Assembly: GCF_039535235.1 (NCBI RefSeq) | Contig: NZ_BAAAWU010000001.1 | Location: forward strand, 3,038,001-3,102,000 | Source of the DNA: Streptomyces roseoviridis | Lineage (GTDB): Bacteria; Actinomycetota; Actinomycetes; Streptomycetales; Streptomycetaceae | DNA: 64,000 bases | Direction: 5' to 3' | Shown here: positions 22,904-31,014 of the stretch, one piece after another | How the letters are laid out: every line of letters starts with the position of its first letter | Position numbering within the stretch: the first letter of the stretch is position 1 | Position numbers and translations under genes: made by a program | Notes under the pieces: generated by a model | What the model saw: only the letters and a program-made list of their open reading frames with translations | Databases searched by the model: none | What the model was told of the DNA's origin: nothing

Positions 22904-24130
22904 ATGAGCGCTGCTACCCCTCCCACCGAGCGCCGGGTCTCCGCCCGGATCGGTGCGATCTCCGAGTCCGCCACCCTCGCCGTCGACGCCAAGGCCAAGG
23001 CACTCAAGGCCGCCGGGCGCCCGGTCATCGGTTTCGGCGCGGGTGAGCCCGACTTCCCGACGCCGGACTACATCGTCGAGGCGGCCGTGGAGGCCTGCAA
23101 GAACCCGAAGTACCACCGCTACACGCCGGCCGGCGGCCTGCCCGAGCTCAAGTCCGCCATCGCCGCCAAGACGCTGCGCGACTCCGGCTACGAGGTCGAC
23201 GCCTCCCAGATCCTGGTCACCAACGGCGGCAAGCAGGCCATCTACGAGGCGTTCGCCGCGATCCTCGACCCGGGCGACGAGGTCATCGTCCCGGCCCCGT
23301 ACTGGACCACGTACCCCGAGTCGATCCGTCTCGCCGGCGGTGTCCCGGTGGAGGTCGTGGCCGACGAGACGACCGGCTACCGGGTGTCGGTGGAGCAGCT
23401 GGAGGCGGCGCGCACGGAGCGGACCAAGGTCGTCCTCTTCGTGTCCCCGTCGAACCCGACCGGCGCCGTCTACAGCCAGGCCGACGCCGAGGCGATCGGC
23501 CGCTGGGCCGTCGAGCACGGCCTGTGGGTGCTCACCGACGAGATCTACGAGCACCTGGTCTACGGCGACGCGACGTTCACCTCGCTGCCGGCGCTCGTGC
23601 CCGAGCTGCGCGACAAGTGCATCGTGGTCAACGGTGTCGCCAAGACGTACGCGATGACGGGCTGGCGGGTGGGCTGGATCATCGGCCCGAAGGACGTCGT
23701 CAAGGCCGCAACCAACCTGCAGTCGCACGCCACCTCCAACGTGAGCAACGTGGCGCAGGTCGCCGCGCTCGCCGCCGTGTCCGGGAACCTGGACGCGGTC
23801 GCCGAGATGCGCACCGCCTTCGACCGCCGCCGCCAGACGATCGTGCGGATGCTCAACGAGATCGAGGGCGTGTACTGCCCGACGCCGGAGGGCGCCTTCT
23901 ACGCGTACCCGTCGGTGAAGGGGCTGCTGGGCAAGGAGATCCGCGGCAAGCGTCCGCAGGACTCGGTGGAGCTGGCCGCGCTGATCCTGGACGAGGCCGA
24001 GGTCGCGGTCGTCCCGGGCGAGGCCTTCGGCACCCCGGGCTACCTCCGCCTCTCGTACGCGCTGGGCGACGAGGACCTGGTGGAGGGCGTGTCCCGGATC
24101 CAGAAGCTGCTGGCCGAGGCGCGCGACTAG
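22904..24130 (+). CDS. aspC: Pyridoxal-phosphate aminotransferase, AspC-type
   Basis: 408 residues, class I/II fold. [39 protein letters not shown] (stacking Tyr/Trp), SPSNPTG (Asn for cofactor), DEIYEHLVY (Asp for pyridine N) and the Schiff-base lysine in [16 protein letters not shown] are all there, plus the C-terminal arginine in YLRLSYA that binds the carboxylate. It most likely transfers the amino group of aspartate or a related acid to 2-oxoglutarate. A GACGAT hexamer ends 7 bp before the ATG and no SD is visible, so the mRNA may be leaderless. Substrate range cannot be fixed from sequence. Confidence 0.9.
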   Translation: MSAATPPTERRVSARIGAISESATLAVDAKAKALKAAGRPVIGFGAGEPDFPTPDYIVEAAVEACKNPKYHRYTPAGGLPELKSAIAAKTLRDSGYEVDASQILVTNGGKQAIYEAFAAILDPGDEVIVPAPYWTTYPESIRLAGGVPVEVVADETTGYRVSVEQLEAARTERTKVVLFVSPSNPTGAVYSQADAEAIGRWAVEHGLWVLTDEIYEHLVYGDATFTSLPALVPELRDKCIVVNGVAKTYAMTGWRVGWIIGPKDVVKAATNLQSHATSNVSNVAQVAALAAVSGNLDAVAEMRTAFDRRRQTIVRMLNEIEGVYCPTPEGAFYAYPSVKGLLGKEIRGKRPQDSVELAALILDEAEVAVVPGEAFGTPGYLRLSYALGDEDLVEGVSRIQKLLAEARD

Positions 24131-24259
24131 CACCTCCGGATTTTCGGAAGTGGCGGGCTCCTGGTTCTCCGGAACCGGGGGCCCGTTCTCGCGTTCGGGC
24201 AAGGTCCCGATCGGGGAAACGGACTGTTCTCGTCCATTCGAGTGCGGCAGTATCGGCCG

Positions 24260-25324
24260 ATGGAGCACGTTCACCGAGACCTCGCCGCCCTCCCCAAGGC
24301 CCATCTGCACCTGCACTTCACCGGCTCGATGCGGCCCTCGACCCTGCTGGAACTGGCCGACAAGTACGGGGTGCACCTCCCCGACGCGCTCAAGGGCGGC
24401 ACGCCGCCGAAGCTGCGGGCCACGGACGAACGCGGCTGGTTCCGCTTCCAGCGGCTCTACGACATCGCCCGCTCCTGCCTGCGCGAGCCCGCGGACATCA
24501 GGCGGCTGGTGCGCGAGGCGGCCCAGGAGGACGTCAGGGACGGCTCCGGCTGGCTGGAGATCCAGGTCGACCCGACCTCGTACGCGCCGCTGCTCGGCGG
24601 TCTGATCCCCGCCCTGGAGATCATCCTCGACGCGGTGGACTCCGCCTCCCGCGAGACCGGGCTCGGCATGCGCGTGCTGGTCGCGGCGAACCGGATGAAG
24701 CACCCCCTGGAGGCGCGCACCCTGGCCCGGCTGGCGGTGCGCTACGCGGACCGGGGCGTGGTCGGCTTCGGGCTCTCCAACGACGAGCGGCGGGGCATGG
24801 CCCGCGACTTCGACCGGGCCTTCGCCATCGCCCGGGACGGCGGTCTGCTGGCGGCCCCGCACGGCGGCGAGCTGACCGGGCCCTCCTCGGTCCGGGACTG
24901 CCTGGACGACCTGCGGGCGGCCCGGGTGGGGCACGGGGTGCGGGCGGCCGAGGACCCGCGGCTGCTGCGCAGGCTCGCGGAGCGCGGCGTGACGTGCGAG
25001 GTGTGCCCTGCGTCCAACGTGGCGCTCGGGGTGTACGAGAAGCCGCAGGACGTGCCGCTGCGGACGCTCTTCGAGGCAGGGGTCCCGATGGCGCTCGGCG
25101 CGGACGACCCGCTGCTCTTCGGCTCCCGGCTGGCGGCGCAGTACGAGATCGCCCGCGAGCACCACGGCTTCACGGACGCGGAGCTCGCGGAGCTGGCCCG
25201 GCAGTCCGTGCGGGGCTCGGCGGCCCCGGAGGACGTACGGCGCAAGCTCCTCGCCGGGATCGACGACTGGCTGGCGGCCCCGGTGGGCGGGAGCGGGGAA
25301 GCGGCTAGCCGATCCCGCGCATGA
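24260..25324 (+). CDS. Adenosine deaminase family protein
   Basis: 354 residues. Amidohydrolase-type barrel: KAHLHLHFTGS provides the HxH zinc pair, APHGGELTG the histidine and catalytic Glu, VGHGVRA the next histidine and ADDPLLFGS the zinc Asp. The HGGE version (rather than HAGE) and HLHLHFTG are variants common in a Streptomyces subgroup. Expected reaction: hydrolytic deamination of adenosine or an adenosine analogue. Start at ATG 24260 rather than 24242 because the longer start lacks an RBS; CAGTAT six bases before the ATG could make it leaderless. The 3' end overlaps the convergent TetR gene by 20 bp. Confidence 0.85.
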   Translation: MEHVHRDLAALPKAHLHLHFTGSMRPSTLLELADKYGVHLPDALKGGTPPKLRATDERGWFRFQRLYDIARSCLREPADIRRLVREAAQEDVRDGSGWLEIQVDPTSYAPLLGGLIPALEIILDAVDSASRETGLGMRVLVAANRMKHPLEARTLARLAVRYADRGVVGFGLSNDERRGMARDFDRAFAIARDGGLLAAPHGGELTGPSSVRDCLDDLRAARVGHGVRAAEDPRLLRRLAERGVTCEVCPASNVALGVYEKPQDVPLRTLFEAGVPMALGADDPLLFGSRLAAQYEIAREHHGFTDAELAELARQSVRGSAAPEDVRRKLLAGIDDWLAAPVGGSGEAASRSRA

Positions 25325-25901
25325 GGGTGCGGGCGAGCGAGCGGGCGAAGTCGTCGACGTCCTGCGGCGGCCGGCGGTCCGGGGTCGTCTCGTAGGCGAA
25401 GGCACGCTGGGCGCAGGCCCCGAGGAGGAGCGAGGCGGCGGCGTGCGGGTCGGCGGCGGGGCTGATCCTGCCGTGGGCCTGCTCGGCGCGGAGGTAGTCG
25501 GCGAGGCCCTCGATGGGTTTGTGGGGGCCGACGCCGAGTTCACGCATGGCCTCGTCGTGGCGGGCCTTTAGCTGGGGTTCGGCGTAGAGCGAGGCGGCCA
25601 TCGGGAAGGTCTGCTCGTAGAAGAGCGCGGCCCGGCGGGCGATCTCGGCGAGGTTCTCCTCGACGCCCCGTCCCTGGGGGTCGACGGCGAGAGTGCCGAG
25701 GAGGTCGCCCAGCTTGGGCAGCCGTTCCTTGAGGACGGTGACGAACAGCTCCTCCTTGCTGGTGAAGTGTTTGTAGAGCGCCGCCTCCGAGCAGCCGGCG
25801 GCCTTGGCGATCTCCTTGGTGGTGGTGCGGGCCAGGCCGGCGGTGCGCATGAGGTCGCGGGCGGCGTCGAGGATCCGGGTGCGGGTCGGCTTCTGCTCCA
25901 C
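25305..25901 (-). CDS. TetR-family transcriptional regulator
   Basis: 198 residues. The N-terminal HTH (TTKEIAKAAGCSEAALYKHFTSKEELFV, about residues 24-52; recognition helix around SEAALYKHF) is canonical. The helical C-terminal ligand domain (about 70-198) shows no catalytic motif. It is divergent from the SDR gene, with a perfect palindrome between them, so it should repress that gene and itself, responding to a small hydrophobic ligand. Confidence 0.88.
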   Translation of the reverse strand: MEQKPTRTRILDAARDLMRTAGLARTTTKEIAKAAGCSEAALYKHFTSKEELFVTVLKERLPKLGDLLGTLAVDPQGRGVEENLAEIARRAALFYEQTFPMAASLYAEPQLKARHDEAMRELGVGPHKPIEGLADYLRAEQAHGRISPAADPHAAASLLLGACAQRAFAYETTPDRRPPQDVDDFARSLARTLMRGIG

Positions 25902-25957
25902 AAGGACTCCGGGAGGGGAACGGCTTGACGGGTGGGTGAGTGCCCACCCACTCTAGA

Positions 25958-25979
25958 GGTGAGTGAGTACTCACTCACC
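25958..25979. promoter_or_regulatory. Perfect 22-bp palindrome, predicted TetR operator
   Basis: An 11+11 bp inverted repeat (half-site GGTGAGTGAGT) centred at 25968/25969, in the 109-bp gap between divergent tetR and SDR starts. A second, imperfect dyad GGGTGGG..CCCACCC lies at 25931-25951. Length and place are those of a TetR operator that would block both promoters. Confidence 0.75.
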
Positions 25980-26010
25980 CGCTGACCTCGCCCACTCTGG
26001 AGAGTTCGAC

Positions 26011-26643
26011 ATGAAGCTCACCGTCTTCGGTGCCACCGGCGGCATCGGCCAGGAGATCGTCCGTCAGGCCCTGGACGCGGGCCACGAGGTGACCGCCGTG
26101 GTCCGCGATCCGGCCCGGTTCACCGTCACCGGCGCCCGGCTCGACGTCTTCCGCTCGGATCTGTCCGACCCGGAGGCGCTGCGCGAGGCGGTGGCGGACC
26201 GGCACGCGGTCCTCTCCGGCCTGGGCGCGCGCAGCCGCGCCGACGCGGGCATCGCCACCCGGCTGACCCGGTCGGTCCTGCGCGCCATGGAGGGATCGGG
26301 GACCCGCCGGCTCCTCGTGGTCAGCGCCGCACCCGTGGGTCCCGTCCCCGACGGCCAGGGCGTGGCCGACAAGGCCGTGCTCGCGATCGTCAACTCCGTC
26401 CTGAAGGACATCTACGCCGACCTGCGCGCGATGGAGGCCGATCTCGCCGCGAGCGCGACCGACTGGACGTCCGTACGCCCGCCCAAGCTCACGGACAGGC
26501 CGGTCACCGGCCGATACCGGCGCGTGGTCGGCGGAAACCCGCCGCGCGGCCGCTCCCTCGCGCGTGCCGACGTGGCCCACGCGATGCTGGCGATGATCGA
26601 CGACCCGGCGACGGTGAAGCAGGGCGTGGGCGTCGCCTACTGA
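26011..26643 (+). CDS. NAD(P)H-binding protein, SDR-a/NmrA-like
   Basis: 210 residues with the N-terminal dinucleotide motif VFGATGGIGQEIV (GxxGxxG), a VVSAAPVG strand and a late WTSVRPPKL segment as in atypical short-chain reductases of the NAD(P)-binding_10 type. The ATG at 26011 has GGAGAG 7 bp upstream; an earlier start would lie inside the operator. It probably reduces or isomerises a small molecule, or senses redox state, and is likely induced by the ligand of the divergent TetR. Confidence 0.8.
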   Translation: MKLTVFGATGGIGQEIVRQALDAGHEVTAVVRDPARFTVTGARLDVFRSDLSDPEALREAVADRHAVLSGLGARSRADAGIATRLTRSVLRAMEGSGTRRLLVVSAAPVGPVPDGQGVADKAVLAIVNSVLKDIYADLRAMEADLAASATDWTSVRPPKLTDRPVTGRYRRVVGGNPPRGRSLARADVAHAMLAMIDDPATVKQGVGVAY

Positions 26644-26843
26644 GCCCCCTCTCTCCGCCCTCTCGGGCCGGCGGTCGTGTGGGACAGCGTCCCGGACAAC
26701 CCCCGACCAGCACGGAAGCACGCAGGTCTGTCCGGGACGGTCCGCGCGCATTGCCGCCACGGACGCACCGGACCACACCATGGGCCTCGCCCGACGCTCT
26801 GACGCCGGGCGTTTCCGTACCTCCGACGACCGAGGTGAATCCC

Positions 26844-27209
26844 GTGATCAAGAAGATGGTGTCCGTGGCGTCCGCCGTGGGCGTGCTCCTCGTCGGCGGC
26901 GTCCTCGCCGCCGCCCCCGCCCAGGCGGGCCCGCACGACTGCCCGTCCGGCAACTACTGCGTGTGGACGCGCGCCAACCACGAAGGGGTCTGGGAGAAGT
27001 TCAGCTGGCACTCCGACCTGGTGCCGGGGGCCGTGTACAAGAACGACAACTCCTCCTTCAACCGCATGTCGTCGGCCGCCATGAAGCTCCACCACCAGCC
27101 CAACCGGACCAGCGGCTCCGTCTACGCCTGCTCCCGCCCCGGCACCCTCTGGTACCAGCACAACCCGGCGAAGCAGCTGGCCTCCCTCAGCAAGGTGTCC
27201 GCCTGCTGA
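26844..27209 (+). CDS. Secreted peptidase inhibitor I36-like small protein
   Basis: 121 residues from a GTG with GAGGTGA upstream. A signal peptide (IKKMVSVASAVGVLLVGGV, cleavage after APAQA) leaves about 93 residues. The mature part begins with CPSGNYCVWTRANHEG, carries two further cysteines (YACSRPG and the C-terminal KVSAC), and resembles the beta-gamma-crystallin-like inhibitor family I36 of Streptomyces (SMPI-type). Predicted extracellular protease inhibitor or a structural relative of that fold. Confidence 0.7.
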   Translation: MIKKMVSVASAVGVLLVGGVLAAAPAQAGPHDCPSGNYCVWTRANHEGVWEKFSWHSDLVPGAVYKNDNSSFNRMSSAAMKLHHQPNRTSGSVYACSRPGTLWYQHNPAKQLASLSKVSAC

Positions 27210-27296
27210 GAGACGCCCTGTCCGCCGCGGGCGGTACGGGTCGTGTGCGACCCGTACCGCGCCCGTACGTCCGCACCGGGTACCGGAAGGCCCTCC

Positions 27297-28217
27297 ATGA
27301 CGCGCAGTGCCCCAGCCCGAGCCCTGCTCCGGCTCCTCGCCGCCGCCCTCCTCCTCACGGCCGCCGCCTGCTCCTCCCCGCCGGCCCCCGCCCCCGCCCC
27401 CGTTCCGGTGTCCACGCGGCCCGGCGACCTCGATCTGCCCGCCGAGACCAGGGCGCTGCTCGCGGACGCCGAGCGCGCCCTGGTACGGGAGTGCATGGCC
27501 CGCCAGGGCTTCGCCTTCTTCTACGACTCCGCCGACGTCGACGAGCTCCGGGCCGAGGCCGTCGCGCAGCAGCGGGAGCTGACGCTGGACGACGTGTCCC
27601 GCGCCCGGCGTGAGGGCTTCGGCCCGGCCCCCGGCACCCCCGCGCCACCCGACTCCCCCGCCGAGCTCCAGGAGCGGACGTACCTCACGGGGCTGTCCCC
27701 CCAGCGGCGCGCCGCCTGGGAGAAGGCCCTGATGGGGCCGCCGGAGCAGCAGAGGATCAAGGTCGCGGTCCCTGGCGTCGGCACCATGGAGCACCCCACG
27801 GCCGGGTGTTTCGCGGAGGCCCGCACCGCACTGTTCGGCGACTACGCGGCGTGGGCCCGCGCCGACACCTTCGTGCACGCCCGCTTCCGGCCCGTGGACG
27901 AGGAGGTCGGCAGGAGCCCCGCGTACAAGGAGGCCACGGCCCGCTGGAGCAGCTGCGTCCGCGCCCGGGGCCACGCCTTCGCCACCCCGGACGAAGCCCG
28001 CGCCCGGGCGGGCACCCTGCCCCGGGAGCGGGCCGTCCCGCTCGCCGTCGCCGCGGCCGAGTGCGACCGCCAAGTGGGCCGGTCGAAGACCCACCGAAGC
28101 CTGTACGAGCAGGCCACCCGGCACTGGACCGAGCTCCATGCCAGGGAGGCCGCGGACTTCCGGCGCCTCAACGCCGATGCGGTCGCACGGCTGAGGGCTT
28201 CACCGACGGCGCGATGA
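27297..28217 (+). CDS. Putative lipoprotein of unknown function
   Basis: 306 residues, RBS GGAAGG. A hydrophobic leader (RALLRLLAAALLLTAAAC) ends in a lipobox-like AAAC, then a Pro/Ala linker (about residues 25-40). The rest is mainly helical and charged, with four later cysteines (VRECMARQG, AGCFAEA, SSCVRARGH, AECDRQVG) that could form two disulfides. Many Streptomyces genomes have such cell-surface proteins; I know no function. It is convergent with murB, 19 bp apart, without a clear terminator. Confidence 0.65.
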   Translation: MTRSAPARALLRLLAAALLLTAAACSSPPAPAPAPVPVSTRPGDLDLPAETRALLADAERALVRECMARQGFAFFYDSADVDELRAEAVAQQRELTLDDVSRARREGFGPAPGTPAPPDSPAELQERTYLTGLSPQRRAAWEKALMGPPEQQRIKVAVPGVGTMEHPTAGCFAEARTALFGDYAAWARADTFVHARFRPVDEEVGRSPAYKEATARWSSCVRARGHAFATPDEARARAGTLPRERAVPLAVAAAECDRQVGRSKTHRSLYEQATRHWTELHAREAADFRRLNADAVARLRASPTAR

Positions 28218-28236
28218 GGACGAGAGGGGCCTGACG

Positions 28237-29295
28237 TCAGAGGCCGACGCCTACCATCACGGGCTCGTTGACGAGGGTGATCCCGAAGGCGTCCTCGACA
28301 CCGGCGACGACCTCGCGGGCGAGCGCCAGCAGGTCCTCGGTGGTGGCCTCGCCGCGGTTGGTGAGCGCGAGGGTGTGCTTGGTGGAGATCCGGGCGGGCC
28401 CGGAACCGTAGCCCTTCACGAAGCCGGCCTTGTCGATCAGCCAGGCGGCGGAGGTCTTGACCGAGCCGTCCTCGCCCGTCGGGTAGGCGGGCGGGGTGAC
28501 CTCGGGGCCGAGCCGGTCGGCCACCCGCGCGAGGAACGCGGCGTACTGCCCGGCCGTCAGGATCGGGTTGGTGAAGAACGACCCCGCCGACCACGTGTCG
28601 TGGTCCTCCGGGTCGAGGACCATGCCCTTGCCGGCGCGCAGCGCGAGGACGGTCTCCCGGGCCTGTGCGAGCGGCACGCGGTCGCCCGCCTCGACGCCGA
28701 GGGCGCGGGCCGTCTCCGGGTACGCGAGGGGGGCGGACAGCCCGTCGGCGTCCTCCAGCTCGAAACGGACCCGGAGGACCACATAGCGGTCGGGGTCCTG
28801 CTTGAAGCGGCTGTGGCGGTAGGAGAAGGCGCACTCGGCGTTGGTGAGGACGACGGTCTCCTCGGCCCGGCGGTCGTAGGCGACGACCTCGGTGATGGTG
28901 GCGGAGACGTCCTGCCCGTAGGCGCCGACGTTCTGGATGGGGGTCGCACCGGCCGAGCCGGGGATGCCGGCCAGGCACTCGATCCCGGCGAGCCCGGCCT
29001 CGACGGTCCGTGCGACGGCGTCCGTCCACACCTCGCCGGCGGCGAGCTCCAGGCGGTTCCCGTCGAGGGCGAAGCCGCGGGTGGCGATGTGCAGGGCGGT
29101 GCCGTCGAAACCCTTGTCGCCGATGACCAGGTTGGAACCGCCGCCGATGACGAGCAGCGGAGTCCCGGAGGCGTCGGCCTCGCGGACCGCGGCGACCACC
29201 TCGTCGTCCGTGGTGGCGGTGACGAGCCGGGTGGCGGGTCCGCCGAGCCGGAAGGTGGTCAGGGGGGCGAGGGGGGCGTCGTGGAGGAGCTGCAC
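28237..29295 (-). CDS. murB: UDP-N-acetylenolpyruvoylglucosamine reductase
   Basis: 352 residues. FAD-binding motifs LVIGGGSNLVIGDKGFDG and GIECLAGIPGSAGATPIQNVGAYG are complete; the substrate Arg/Tyr segment YRHSRFKQ and the SAGSFFTNPI serine (proton donor) followed by PTGEDGSVKTSAAWLIDKAG identify MurB. It reduces UDP-GlcNAc-enolpyruvate to UDP-MurNAc with NADPH, the second committed step of peptidoglycan synthesis in the cytoplasm. Located next to the dehydratase pair, as in other Streptomyces. Confidence 0.95.
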   Translation of the reverse strand: MQLLHDAPLAPLTTFRLGGPATRLVTATTDDEVVAAVREADASGTPLLVIGGGSNLVIGDKGFDGTALHIATRGFALDGNRLELAAGEVWTDAVARTVEAGLAGIECLAGIPGSAGATPIQNVGAYGQDVSATITEVVAYDRRAEETVVLTNAECAFSYRHSRFKQDPDRYVVLRVRFELEDADGLSAPLAYPETARALGVEAGDRVPLAQARETVLALRAGKGMVLDPEDHDTWSAGSFFTNPILTAGQYAAFLARVADRLGPEVTPPAYPTGEDGSVKTSAAWLIDKAGFVKGYGSGPARISTKHTLALTNRGEATTEDLLALAREVVAGVEDAFGITLVNEPVMVGVGL

Positions 29296-29319
29296 GGGCT
29301 CAAGAGTACGGGGCCGTCC

Positions 29320-29348
29320 TTCCTGGGAGACGAACCGTCTCCCAGGAA
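29320..29348 (-). terminator. Terminator between maoC-like gene and murB
   Basis: Perfect 13-bp stem (TTCCTGGGAGACG and complement) with a 3-base loop, 14 bp past the maoC-like stop. It separates the dehydratase pair from murB. Confidence 0.75.
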
Positions 29349-29361
29349 GAACACCTGGCCG

Positions 29362-29790
29362 TCAGGCGAGCTCGACCACGGCCCGGCTCATGCCGAGGAC
29401 CTTCTGCCCGGCGCTGGACGCCGTGAGGTCCACGCGCACCCGGCGGTCGTCGAGCTTGGCCGCCACCTTCGCGGAGACCTCGATCACGGCGCCCTGGTCG
29501 TCGTTCGGGACGACGACCGGCTTGGTGAAGCGGACGCCGTACTCGACGACGGCGGCCGGGTCGCCGGCCCAGTCCGTCACGACCCGGATCGCCTCGGCCA
29601 TGGTGAACATGCCGTGGGCGATGACGTCGGGCAGGCCGACCTCGCGGGCGAACTTCTCGTTCCAGTGGATCGGGTTGAAGTCACCGGAGGCGCCCGCGTA
29701 CCGGACGAGGGTGGCGCGGGTCACGGGGAAGGTCTGCGCGGGCAGCTCGGTGCCGACCTCGACCTCGTCGTAGGCGATCTTCGCGGTCAC
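29362..29790 (-). CDS. MaoC-type (R)-specific hydratase, HadB-like
   Basis: 142 residues, one hot-dog domain with the hydratase-2 motif YAGASGDFNPIHWNEKFA; Asp and His of DFNPIH are the catalytic pair, and GMFTMAEA forms the following helix. It would (de)hydrate (R)-3-hydroxyacyl-CoA or -ACP. The gene starts two bases after its partner ends, and the pair sits beside rpmG as hadAB does in mycobacteria, so the two probably form a heterodimer. Streptomyces makes no mycolic acids, so the substrate must differ. Confidence 0.85.
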   Translation of the reverse strand: MTAKIAYDEVEVGTELPAQTFPVTRATLVRYAGASGDFNPIHWNEKFAREVGLPDVIAHGMFTMAEAIRVVTDWAGDPAAVVEYGVRFTKPVVVPNDDQGAVIEVSAKVAAKLDDRRVRVDLTASSAGQKVLGMSRAVVELA

Positions 29791-29792
29791 GG

Positions 29793-30245
29793 TCAGACCT
29801 CCTCGGGGGCGCGGGACACGAGCTTGGTCCAGGCGGTCACGACGTGCTCGCCGGTCTCGTCGTGGACCTCGCCGCGGATGTCCAGGATGTCGTTGCCGGC
29901 GAGGGACTTGATGGCCTCGATGGTGCTGGTCACCGAGAGGCGGTCGCCGGCCCGCACGGGGCGGGTGTAGGCGAACTTCTGGTCGCCGTGGACCACGCGG
30001 CTGTAGTCCAGGCCCAGCTGGGGGTCCTCGACGACCTGGCCCGCGGCCTTGAAGGTGATCGCGAAGACGAAGGTCGGCGGGGCGACGACGTCGGGGTGGC
30101 CGAGCGCCTTGGCGGCCTCCTGGTCGGTGTACGCGGGATTCGCGTCACCGATCGCCTCGGCGAATTCGCGGATCTTCTCGCGGCCGACCTCGTAGGGCGC
30201 GGTGGGCGGATAGGTCCGGCCCACGAAGGACTGGTCGAGCGCCAT
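29793..30245 (-). CDS. MaoC/FAS1 dehydratase-like protein, HadA-like
   Basis: 150 residues, hot-dog fold. The short helix region has GDANPAYTDQEAAKALG, where the catalytic Asp-His pair of HadB is not conserved (Asp kept, His replaced by Tyr), as expected for the stabilising HadA-type subunit. PPTFVFAITF and VVHGDQKFAYTRPVRAGD match the FAS1_DH family. It should pair with the HadB-like protein encoded immediately downstream. The ATG at 30245 has GGAGGTAT upstream. Confidence 0.85.
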   Translation of the reverse strand: MALDQSFVGRTYPPTAPYEVGREKIREFAEAIGDANPAYTDQEAAKALGHPDVVAPPTFVFAITFKAAGQVVEDPQLGLDYSRVVHGDQKFAYTRPVRAGDRLSVTSTIEAIKSLAGNDILDIRGEVHDETGEHVVTAWTKLVSRAPEEV

Positions 30246-30322
30246 GGACTCGATACCTCCTGCTGGTCCTGCTGGATGTGGTGCGTGGAAACGCGAATGC
30301 GTTGCGTTGCCGGGAAACGACG

Positions 30323-30352
30323 CGAGGCCGCCCCCGGCTGGGGACGGCCTCG
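30323..30352 (-). terminator. Terminator after rpmG
   Basis: Stem CGAGGCCG/CGGCCTCG extended by CCCC/GGGG after one mismatch, 14 bp past the rpmG stop. Confidence 0.65.
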
Positions 30353-30365
30353 TGTACGAGCCTGT

Positions 30366-30530
30366 TTAGCGCGTCTCGCGGTGCGCGGTGTGCGAGTTGC
30401 AGCGAGGGCAGTGCTTCTTCATCTCAAGACGGTCCGGGTTGTTACGCCGGTTCTTCTTGGTGATGTAGTTCCGCTCCTTGCACTCCACGCAGGCCAGCGT
30501 GATCTTCGGGCGGACGTCGGTGGCAGCCAC
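30366..30530 (-). CDS. rpmG: 50S ribosomal protein L33, zinc-binding (C+) form
   Basis: 54 residues from a GTG ([12 protein letters not shown]) with AAGGAG 7 bp upstream. It has both cysteine pairs, CVEC and CPRC, so this is the zinc-containing version; Streptomyces usually has a zinc-free paralogue elsewhere that is induced by zinc limitation. The [19 protein letters not shown] core is that of L33. It precedes the hadAB-like pair as in other actinobacteria. Confidence 0.95.
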
Positions 30531-30618
30531 GTGAGTGCTCCTTGACGGACGGGTGGACGGATGAACGCAGAAAAGAGTAGCCGATCGTAGGACCGACCCC
30601 ACAATCGGCTACTGAGGG

Positions 30619-30691
30619 TAGCGGTGACCGGACTTGAACCGGTGACACAGCGATTATGAGCCGCTTGCTCTACCGACTGAGCTACACCGCT
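30619..30691 (-). tRNA. tRNA-Met (CAT, elongator)
   Basis: 73 nt; acceptor AGCGGTG/CACCGCT, D-arm GCTCAGTCGGTAGAGC, anticodon CAT in CTCATAA, T-arm GGTTCAAGTCC. The paired first acceptor base argues for the elongator form. Confidence 0.93.
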
Positions 30692-30734
30692 TTGATGATC
30701 CGGATCCCGCCCGAAGGCGGGTCCTTCTCACCAG

Positions 30735-30807
30735 AGCCCCAATACGGAATCGAACCGTAGACCTTCTCCTTACCATGGAGACGCTCTGCCGACTGAGCTA
30801 TTGGGGC
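30735..30807 (-). tRNA. tRNA-Thr (GGT)
   Basis: 73 nt; acceptor GCCCCAA/TTGGGGC, D-arm GCTCAGTCGGCAGAGC, anticodon GGT in ATGGTAA, T-arm GGTTCGATTCC. 43 bp upstream of tRNA-Met on the same strand, probably one transcript. Confidence 0.93.
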
Positions 30808-31014
30808 GAGCGAGGAAGACATTACACGGTCCTCCGCCCATCACCCAAATCCGTTTCCGCGGGTACCCGCGCGCACGCGTCCCCACCCCCTCCTAGGCCA
30901 CTCGTGCCCTCATCAGTACGACTATTGCCCTCCTCCTCGAAGGCGGCCGGGGCCGCCCCTAGGCTCGGGCCCACGCTGCGTGATCGTGATCTTGGCGAGC
31001 CCGTGAGGAGCCCG

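Noticed and set aside
30775..31014. N-terminal extension of the amidohydrolase
   Set aside because: It would start inside tRNA-Thr; GTGAGGAG before ATG 31015 marks the true start.
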